Source: Pseudomonadota bacterium (GTDB lineage: Bacteria > Pseudomonadota > Alphaproteobacteria > Rickettsiales > UBA1997). Taken from it: DNA of 6,726 bases. Location of the stretch: the NCBI GenBank assembly GCA_009921385.1, contig RFXY01000056.1, positions 1 to 6,726 of the forward strand. Direction: 5' to 3'. The translations under genes and the position numbers were made by a program. The notes under the pieces were generated by a model, which did not search any database, was not told the DNA's origin, and saw nothing but the letters and a program-made list of their open reading frames with translations. Numbering within the stretch: position 1 is the stretch's first letter; each line of letters starts with the position of its first letter. Positions 1 through 6,726 of the stretch are shown one piece after another.

Positions 1-27
1 TGGTATTTATTTGTGGAAATGTTATAG

Positions 28-73
28 GGCGATGTTGCGTCCCAAATGATATTCTACTTTATTTGCCATTTTT
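28..73 (+). repeat. Decayed left end of the palindromic repeat family (copy A)
   Basis: This 46-bp stretch matches the first 46 bp of the repeat copy at 6606-6651 at 40 positions without gaps, including the shared core CTTTATTTGCCATTTTT. The family's outer GGCACTGTTG end is degraded to GGCGATGTTG. No internal hairpin or opposite inverted end follows before the gene at 120, so it looks like a truncated remnant. It lies in the same orientation as the copy at 6606. Bases 1-27 show nothing recognisable. Confidence 0.7.
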
Positions 74-119
74 TTGGTTGTAAAGGTTGAAAAATATGTT
101 TTAATTTTGTTTTATTTCA

Positions 120-2048
120 ATGAAAAAAATTCGTCAAATTGCTTCTGGCATAGTTTTAAAAATAATTGTCGGTCTTGTTATTTTAAGCTTCGTGGTTTTT
201 GGTGTCGCTAGTTTTTTGTCGCAATCATCTGATATTTGGGCAATTAAAATTGGTGATAAAAAAATTTCCTATAAAAAAGTTCAGCAAGATATCGATAATT
301 ATCGCAATAATTTGTTAGCTTTAATAGAAAAAAATCCAGAACAGCAGGCTCAAATTGAGCAAATGTTAAAGCCAGAATATTTACAACAACAAGTAGTAAA
401 TTCAATTATCACCAACAATGTGCAAGAGCAGTTTGCCAAAGATATCGGGGTTTTTGCCGATGAAAATCTTATTTATCAAGAAATTGTCAAGCAAAAAGTT
501 TTTCATGACAAAGAAGGCAAATTTGATAAAAAATTATTTCAAAACTTTCTGCAAAATCAGCAATTAAGCGAGTCGGCCTATGTAAAAAATATCACCAGTC
601 AAGTTGGCGGACAGATAATTCAAAACAGCATCATTATGTCAAGCCCAGTCAACAAAAATCTGGCTCTTGATTTGTATTTATTTGACCAAGATACCTTAGT
701 TTATGATTTACTCGAGGTGAAAAGCGAAAATGTGCCAATAAACATCGAAGTTTCTGAAGCTGAAATTAACGATTTATATCAAAAAAATCCGCAAGCCTAT
801 CAAACTCCCGAGCTAAGAAAAGTGCAATATGCTATCTTAGATAAAAAATCGGCCATCAGCGAAATTGCGGTAACCGAGCCAGAAATTGCCGACTATTATC
901 AACAAAATCAACAATTATTTCAACTTCCCGAAACTCGCGATATTTATCATTTAATGTTTGACAGCAAAGAAAAAGCTAACAATTTTGTTGTTGAATTCAA
1001 TAAAAAGTCGCCAGAAAATTCTCAGCAAAATTTTCTTGATTTAGCCAAATCGATTTCTGCCAAAAAACCAGAAGAAATCTCAATTTTAGGTGTGGTAAAA
1101 GGGCAAATTTTGCCCGAATTAGAAACAACAATTTTTGCTTTACAGCCAAATAAATTAAGCCATATTATCGAAAGTAAAGCTGGTTTTCATGTTGTTTTGC
1201 TAAATCAAATCAACTCTCCTCAAACATTAGAGCTGTCTAAGGTTAAAGAGCAAATTCAACAAAAACTCCTCGTCGAAAAACAAAATAAATCTTTCGCTAA
1301 ATTACTAAAAGAAATTAACGATTTTACCTTGGTAAGCAAATCTTTCGATGATTTTGCTAAAAACTTTTCGCTAAAAATAGTTGATATTGACCAAAAAATT
1401 GCTAAAAATCAAAAAACTCACAAAGAAACCGATTTTTTACCAAATTTTCTTAATCAAACATTTACCGCAAATCTCAATCAAATTAGCAAGCCAATACCCC
1501 TTGATGACAAGCAAGACAAATTTTATTTTGTGTGGGTCAAAGAAATCACTCAACCGCAACAGCTTTCTTTGCAAGATGCAAAAGATTTGGTAAAAAACAA
1601 CATTATTTCTGCTAAACAAGTTGCAGAATTGCCAACTTTTGCTAGCAATTTAGCCAAACAAATTGCCGAAAATCATGGCTCTGTCGCTAATTTGGTGGCT
1701 AAATATAAAATTAAAATACAAAAAAATAATAACATAACCAGAAAAGATCTTAATCAGCTCGCCAATAATCAGCAAACCGAGGTTTTGCCAGTAATAAAAC
1801 TGCTTACCGAATTGTTTTCTTTGCCGATAAATGCTATAAGCAAGCCTGTAATGTTTGATAATAATGCATATTTTTTGGCAATGGTAAAAGAAAAAAAGCA
1901 AGCCTCTGTTAATCTCGATACCGTCACGGAGGCTAAAAAATATGCCATCGATTTATTGAAATACGATTTATTTTTGTCTTACCAAAATTATCTTTTAAAA
2001 AATAAATATCCAATTACAACCAATAAAAATATTTTAGCAATAGAGTAA
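120..2048 (+). CDS. ppiD: PpiD/SurA-like membrane-anchored periplasmic folding factor (peptidylprolyl isomerase family)
   Basis: The 642-residue product is close to the usual PpiD length. Residues 1-9 are basic and 10-33 form one hydrophobic helix, predicting an inner-membrane anchor with the bulk in the periplasm. Residues about 35-200 resemble the helical SurA-type N-terminal chaperone domain. A divergent parvulin domain spans about 270-365, best seen in its end (FALQPNKLSHIIESKAGFHVV, from residue 339). Two PE.R boundary motifs (230-233, 270-273) are typical of PpiD. The parvulin GGxLG segment is poorly kept (ISILGVVKG), so catalysis may be lost, as reported for E. coli PpiD; a chaperone role for exported proteins is then likelier. 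The ATG at 120 immediately precedes the basic and hydrophobic N-terminus, with no clear ribosome binding site. In many alphaproteobacteria this gene precedes trpE, as here. Confidence 0.85.
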   Translation: MKKIRQIASGIVLKIIVGLVILSFVVFGVASFLSQSSDIWAIKIGDKKISYKKVQQDIDNYRNNLLALIEKNPEQQAQIEQMLKPEYLQQQVVNSIITNNVQEQFAKDIGVFADENLIYQEIVKQKVFHDKEGKFDKKLFQNFLQNQQLSESAYVKNITSQVGGQIIQNSIIMSSPVNKNLALDLYLFDQDTLVYDLLEVKSENVPINIEVSEAEINDLYQKNPQAYQTPELRKVQYAILDKKSAISEIAVTEPEIADYYQQNQQLFQLPETRDIYHLMFDSKEKANNFVVEFNKKSPENSQQNFLDLAKSISAKKPEEISILGVVKGQILPELETTIFALQPNKLSHIIESKAGFHVVLLNQINSPQTLELSKVKEQIQQKLLVEKQNKSFAKLLKEINDFTLVSKSFDDFAKNFSLKIVDIDQKIAKNQKTHKETDFLPNFLNQTFTANLNQISKPIPLDDKQDKFYFVWVKEITQPQQLSLQDAKDLVKNNIISAKQVAELPTFASNLAKQIAENHGSVANLVAKYKIKIQKNNNITRKDLNQLANNQQTEVLPVIKLLTELFSLPINAISKPVMFDNNAYFLAMVKEKKQASVNLDTVTEAKKYAIDLLKYDLFLSYQNYLLKNKYPITTNKNILAIE

Positions 2049-2087
2049 GGAACTGCTGAATTCGAAATTTATTGTATTTTTTTGCCA
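2049..2087 (+). repeat. Left terminal inverted repeat of element B
   Basis: This 39-bp arm matches the reverse complement of 2202-2240 except at positions 3, 8 and 38. It contains the EcoRI-like palindrome GAATTC and a T7 run before GCCA. Beyond the first ten bases its sequence differs from copies A and C, so the family has at least two end subtypes. Confidence 0.85.
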
Positions 2088-2159
2088 TTTTTGGTATAAA
2101 TCTCAGCTATTTTTAGTATGATATAACTTTCAGTTGTGCTAACGCAACAACACGATATA

Positions 2160-2188
2160 TTGAATATGAGGCTAAAAATAACTAAAAT
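2160..2188 (+). promoter_or_regulatory. Possible sigma70-type promoter inside element B, facing trpE
   Basis: TTGAAT (2160-2165) and TAAAAT (2183-2188) are separated by 17 bp and resemble -35 and -10 boxes (4 of 6 and 5 of 6 matches). They point at trpE, whose start lies about 80 bp downstream. The element fills nearly all of the ppiD-trpE gap, so a dedicated promoter for the downstream block would have to lie in the element or in ppiD. Such matches are common by chance in AT-rich DNA. Copy C keeps the -35-like box, but its -10 is CAAAAT. Confidence 0.25.
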
Positions 2189-2201
2189 TTCTCCTCAAGA
2201 C

Positions 2202-2240
2202 TAGCAAAAAAATACAATAAATTTCGAATTCAACAGTGCC
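2202..2240 (-). repeat. Right terminal inverted repeat of element B
   Basis: This is the inverted partner of 2049-2087. Read on the minus strand it begins GGCACTGTTG, the same ten bases that begin copy C at 6606. It is therefore probably the less mutated of the two ends. Confidence 0.85.
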
Positions 2241-2266
2241 AATAAAGATTTTTCTTATACCAATTT

Positions 2267-3811
2267 ATGTTTTCTAATGTAACTGCCAAACCAGACGACA
2301 TCAATGTCGATTTAAATTTTAATATCGATGAAGATCAGTTTAATTTGCAGATCGAAACCAAAAAAACAACAGTTTTGTATCGTTCTTTGGTGAGTCCGCT
2401 TGCTCCTTTGGTGATTTATCAAAAAATTTTACAAATCAGCGATGGCTACGATTTTTTATTAGAATCAAACGATGCCAATTCCGAAAAAGGTCGATTCTCG
2501 GCAATAGGTTTAATGCCAGACAGAATATGGAAAGTCGAAAACAACATATCTTTCATTAGTGATGATCTCAAAAATTTTACACCAGAGGCAGGCAAAAATA
2601 TTATAGAAAATTTTCGTGCTTTTGTTGATAAAGCAAAAATAAATTGGTCTTCGGTGGCAATAAAATATGATAAGCAAAGCCTGCCTTCAATTTCGGCTGG
2701 AGTTTTTGGTTATTTTAGTTACGATTTTGCTAATGTTGTGCATGATATTAAATTTTTTCATCAGCAACAAGATCTTGCTAATATTCCAGATGGCATTTTT
2801 ATTCGACCACAAATTTTAATTGTTTTTGATAATCAATTAAAAAAAACCATAATTTGTGCCCCCAGATATCAAGACACCGAATATTCTTATAGCGATTTGG
2901 CAGAAAAAATAAAATTAATCGAAACCGCGATGTTTGATACTTTGTTTTTACAACAGGTCGCTATCGATTATTACAAAAAGCCAGAATTTGAGCATCATTT
3001 ATCTAAGCAAAAATATTGCAAGTTGGTTGATATTGCTAAGCAATATATCACAGCTGGCGATGTTTTTCAGGTGTTGCCCTCGCAAAGAATTACCGCCGAT
3101 TTTTCTGCTCATCTCAAAGAAATTGATTTTTATCAATCTCTAAAAGAAACCAATCCTTCGCCTTTTTTGTTTTATTTCCATTTTCCTAATTTTGTGCTTA
3201 CTGGCTCAAGCCCAGAAATTATGGTGGCGGTCAATGAAGGCAAAATCACCATTAAGCCACTTGCTGGCACCAGAAAACGAGGGGGCAACGAAGAAGAAGA
3301 TGCCAAAATTAGCCAAGAATTACTTGCCGATCCCAAAGAAATAGCCGAACATTTAATGTTAATTGATTTAGGCAGGCACGATGTTGGCTCGGTTGCCGAA
3401 AATGGCTCGGTTGAGGTGGTAAAAAAAATGCAAATCGAATATTATTCGCATGTTATGCATATTTCTTCAACGGTAGAAGGTAGGCTAAAACAGGGTTGCG
3501 ATGCAGTTGATGCCTTGATGGCGGGCTTTCCCGCTGGCACTGTGAGCGGTGCTCCAAAAATTCGAGCTATGGAAATTGTTCAAGAACTCGAAGAAATAAA
3601 ACGATCTTTTTATTCTGGTTGTGTGGGTTTTTTTGCCAGCAATGGCAATATGGAAACCTGCATTACTTTGCGATCTGCCCTTATTAAAGATGGCAAAATT
3701 CATCTGCAAGCGGGGGCGGGAGTGGTTTTTGATTCGGTGCCAAAATTAGAATACCAAGAATGTTTAAACAAAATGCAGGCTTTGATTAAGGCTTACGAAA
3801 ATATTACTTAA
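2267..3811 (+). CDS. trpE: Anthranilate synthase component I
   Basis: TrpE converts chorismate to anthranilate, the first committed step of tryptophan synthesis, using ammonia supplied by the TrpG glutaminase. The 514 residues match full-length TrpE. The N-terminal regulatory domain (about 35-200) contains the LLES motif (64-67) linked to tryptophan feedback binding. The chorismate-binding domain (about 240-505) shows GSSPEIMV (313-320), KPLAGTRKRGG (330-340), HVMH with the expected catalytic histidine at 398, AGTVSGAPK (423-431) and QAGAGVV (481-487). The usual DLGRNDVGR reads DLGRHDVGS (367-375), an unusual double change. The LLES motif and a full regulatory domain favour TrpE over PabB. 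The ATG at 2267 gives a normal N-terminus but has no clear ribosome binding site. No trpG follows; obg starts 3 nt after the stop. Confidence 0.93.
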   Translation: MFSNVTAKPDDINVDLNFNIDEDQFNLQIETKKTTVLYRSLVSPLAPLVIYQKILQISDGYDFLLESNDANSEKGRFSAIGLMPDRIWKVENNISFISDDLKNFTPEAGKNIIENFRAFVDKAKINWSSVAIKYDKQSLPSISAGVFGYFSYDFANVVHDIKFFHQQQDLANIPDGIFIRPQILIVFDNQLKKTIICAPRYQDTEYSYSDLAEKIKLIETAMFDTLFLQQVAIDYYKKPEFEHHLSKQKYCKLVDIAKQYITAGDVFQVLPSQRITADFSAHLKEIDFYQSLKETNPSPFLFYFHFPNFVLTGSSPEIMVAVNEGKITIKPLAGTRKRGGNEEEDAKISQELLADPKEIAEHLMLIDLGRHDVGSVAENGSVEVVKKMQIEYYSHVMHISSTVEGRLKQGCDAVDALMAGFPAGTVSGAPKIRAMEIVQELEEIKRSFYSGCVGFFASNGNMETCITLRSALIKDGKIHLQAGAGVVFDSVPKLEYQECLNKMQALIKAYENIT

Positions 3812-5560
<1,749 letters not shown>

Positions 5561-5571
<11 letters not shown>

Positions 5572-6391
5572 TCAAACTCCCGTTATGGCAATTATTGCTG
5601 GTCGAGGCAACTTGCCTTTGTTAATCATTGAAGAATGTCAAAAAAAACAACAAAAGTTTGTGTTGTTGCTGTTGGCAAGCGAAAATTACCAAACAGATTA
5701 CAGTCAATATCAGCCAATTTACATCACCTATGGCGAAGTCGAAAAATTATTAGCCATTTTTGCCACTCATCAAGTAAAGCAGTTGGTGATGGCGGGTGCT
5801 GTTAACAAGCCGGCTTTTTCGCAGTTAAAAGTTGATAAAACTGGCAGTTTTTTGTTGGCAAAAATTTTGGCTAACAAAATTTTAGGTGACGATGCTGTTT
5901 TAAAAACGGTGATTAACTTTTTTTCACAACATCAAATCGAAGTGTTAAAAATAAGCCAAGTGCTCGATTGCTTAGCAAACAAGTTGGGGGTTTTAACTGT
6001 CAATCAGCCTTCGGCAGAAAATATGCTCGATATTGAGCTTGGCAAAACCGCCATCAAGCATTTTTCTAATTTTGATGTTGGGCAAGCGGTGGCGGTGGCT
6101 CAAAAACAAATTATTGCCGTTGAAGCGGTTGAAGGCACCGATGCCATGATTGCTCGATGTCAAAATCTAGATATCGGCTACAACAAGCAAGCAATTTTGG
6201 TGAAAATGGCAAAGCAAAAACAAAGTCAAAAGGCAGATTTACCAACCATCGGGCTTGATACTATTGCCAATTTAGCCAAAGCAGGTTTTGTGGGCTTGGC
6301 AATTGAGTTTAACAAAACCATTATTTTGCAAAAACACGAAACCATTGAGTTGGCAAATCGACTAGGCCTTTTTGTGGTGGTGATTCGTTAA
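5561..6391 (+). CDS. lpxI: UDP-2,3-diacylglucosamine pyrophosphatase LpxI (DUF1009)
   Basis: LpxI hydrolyses UDP-2,3-diacylglucosamine to lipid X and UMP in the lipid A pathway, replacing LpxH in alphaproteobacteria and some other groups. The 276 residues match the family length. Motifs are AIIAGRGNLPL (10-20), GDDAVL (109-114), VEAVEGTDAMIARC (187-200) and DLPTIG (226-231); Asp226 probably corresponds to the catalytic aspartate studied in the Caulobacter enzyme. The ATG at 5561 lies inside the SDR gene (11-bp overlap). An in-frame ATG at 5585 sits directly before AIIAGRG and is a plausible alternative start; neither has a convincing ribosome binding site. The gene usually neighbours lpxA and lpxB, but here it ends the trpE-obg-SDR block with no lpx partner in the window. 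It implies that the cell makes lipid A. Confidence 0.93.
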
Positions 6392-6398
6392 AAACCGC

Positions 6399-6424
6399 TA
6401 TTGATTTAAACTCAATAAATTTTT
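6399..6424 (+). terminator. Weak terminator-like hairpin after lpxI
   Basis: TATTGA (6399-6404) and TCAATA (6412-6417) form a 6-bp stem with a 7-nt loop. AA and a run of five T (6420-6424) follow. It starts 8 bp after the lpxI stop, the expected place for an operon end. The stem has a single G-C pair, so intrinsic termination would be weak. Confidence 0.3.
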
Positions 6425-6456
6425 GAAAATAAACTGCTTATAAAATTGTTGTTAAA

Positions 6457-6570
6457 TTATAAAAATGCTACCATTAGCCCTGCTTTTTCTCCTTCCCGTC
6501 CCTCTTCCAATCTTGGGAATGTTGTTTTTGTTTCGCGGTAAACTCTATAAAAAACCACAGCATTTGCTGA
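6457..6570 (-). pseudogene. Possible minus-strand gene remnant (C-terminal fragment), unidentified
   Basis: On the minus strand an open stretch of 37 codons runs from just after a stop at 6571-6573 to a stop at 6457-6459. It includes the peptide TFPRLEEGREGEKAGLMVAF and is purine-rich on that strand, as coding strands often are. There is no start codon near its beginning, so it could be the tail of a broken gene. I do not recognise it. The stretch is short, and a competing plus-strand frame (6465 onward) covers the same DNA. Confidence 0.2.
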
Positions 6571-6726
6571 TTAAATGTTGCATTAAATATAGCTGTATTT
6601 ATAATGGCACTGTTGCATCCCAAATTGTATTTTACTTTATTTGCCATTTTTGGTATAAATTTCTGCTATTTTTAGCCAAATATGTTGAATATGTGGCTAA
6701 AAATAGCCAAAATTTCTCCTCAAAAC
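6465..6726 (+). CDS. Open frame running off the window through repeat copy C; hypothetical, doubtful
   Basis: From ATG 6465 there are 87 codons without a stop up to the window edge. The first 23 residues are strongly hydrophobic (MLPLALLFLLPVPLPILG) and would resemble a signal or membrane segment. From about residue 48 the frame is repeat copy C, read as NGTVASQIVFYFICHF and onward. The remnant copy A contains the same frame (VASQ, then FYFICHF). In-frame palindromic repeats inside proteins are known in Rickettsia, so expression is conceivable. No ribosome binding site or family match is visible, and third-position base use is not clearly coding. Confidence 0.25.
   Translation, partial: MLPLALLFLLPVPLPILGMLFLFRGKLYKKPQHLLIKCCIKYSCIYNGTVASQIVFYFICHFWYKFLLFLAKYVEYVAKNSQNFSSK
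6606..6726 (+). mobile_element. Palindromic repeat family, copy C, truncated by the window edge
   Basis: The copy opens with GGCACTGTTG, identical to the minus-strand reading of element B's right end. It shares long blocks with B, including TTTGCCATTTTTGGTATAAAT and AATTTCTCCTCAA. In B the last block lies about 4 bp before the right inverted repeat, so the missing right end of C should begin a few bases past 6726. Its first 46 bp also match copy A (40 of 46). C lacks a 34-nt central segment found in B. Confidence 0.8.
6665..6707 (+). repeat. Internal hairpin of copy C
   Basis: Arms 6665-6683 and 6689-6707 are inverted repeats matching at 18 of 19 positions around a 5-nt loop (GTTGA). The stem includes GCTATTTTTAGCC and GGCTAAAAATAGC. 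The equivalent arms in element B are 2105-2116 and 2172-2183. Conservation of pairing in both copies suggests that the fold matters or that the element spreads as a palindrome. Confidence 0.8.

Larger units (their letters stand above)
2049..2240. mobile_element. Complete MITE-like palindromic element (copy B) with 39-bp terminal inverted repeats
   Basis: The ends 2049-2087 and 2202-2240 are inverted repeats matching at 36 of 39 positions, with outer ends GGAACTGCTG and GGCACTGTTG. A second inverted pair lies inside (2105-2116 with 2172-2183, 11 of 12), and the centre holds a small hairpin at 2133-2148 (GTTGTG, loop CTAA, CGCAAC). No transposase or long reading frame is present, so it would be non-autonomous. 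It starts at the base after the TAA of the upstream gene and ends 26 bp before trpE. No convincing target duplication is visible; aatagag (2039-2045) against aataaag (2241-2247) is a weak candidate. The outer bases resemble IS6-family ends (the IS26 end is GGCACTGTTGCAAA), but this is only suggestive. If transcribed, the whole element could fold into a long hairpin and act as a terminator or RNase III site. Confidence 0.85.

Noticed and set aside
74..119. Promoter for ppiD (TTGAAA or TTGTAA with AT-rich -10 candidates)
   Set aside because: Several overlapping weak matches exist and none stands out from background A/T content.
2049..2240. Assignment of the repeat to the IS6 (IS26) family
   Set aside because: Only the outer ten to eleven bases agree with IS6-type ends; there is no transposase and no 8-bp target duplication, so the link is left as a hint.
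2039..2247. Target-site duplication around element B
   Set aside because: The best candidate, aatagag against aataaag, is imperfect and does not abut the left inverted repeat, so it is too weak to claim in AT-rich DNA.
2049..2266. Tryptophan attenuator or T-box upstream of trpE
   Set aside because: No leader peptide with tandem Trp codons and no T-box motifs are visible; the hairpins belong to the repeat element.
6474..6647. Minus-strand 57-codon frame starting inside copy C (MANKVKYNLGCNSA)
   Set aside because: It is short, has no ribosome binding site, competes with two other frames over the same DNA and resembles no family I know.

Overview
The window looks like part of an AT-rich alphaproteobacterial chromosome. 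The gene content fits this: a PpiD/SurA-type periplasmic foldase next to trpE, an Obg GTPase without the C-terminal OCT extension, and LpxI instead of LpxH. Strong A/T bias, near-absent Shine-Dalgarno sequences, overlapping genes and short palindromic repeats recall host-associated Rickettsiales- or Holosporales-like bacteria. The lineage is an inference; no rRNA or other marker gene is present.

Layout. 1-119 is a short leader holding a decayed end of a repeat element (28-73). 120-2048 encodes a membrane-anchored PpiD/SurA-like chaperone. 2049-2240 is a complete MITE-like palindromic element with 39-bp terminal inverted repeats, starting at the base after the ppiD stop codon and ending 26 bp before trpE. 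2267-6391 is a tight same-strand block: trpE, obg, a pteridine-reductase-like SDR gene and lpxI. Its junctions are a 3-nt gap, a 7-bp overlap and an 11-bp overlap, so it is probably one transcript. 6392-6605 is intergenic, with a weak terminator-like hairpin, a pyrimidine-rich tract and possible gene debris. 6606-6726 is a third copy of the repeat, cut by the window edge; a plus-strand reading frame opened at 6465 runs through it without a stop.

The genes serve unrelated housekeeping roles: envelope protein folding (PpiD), tryptophan synthesis (TrpE), ribosome assembly and growth control (Obg), pterin/folate reduction (SDR) and lipid A synthesis (LpxI). The usual partners trpG and lpxB/lpxA are absent here, which suggests a rearranged genome. 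The most unusual content is the repeat family (three copies in under 7 kb). Also notable are the altered GRND motif of TrpE and the PTR1-like catalytic signature of the SDR. I see no CRISPR array, tRNA, rRNA, defence system or complete transposase.
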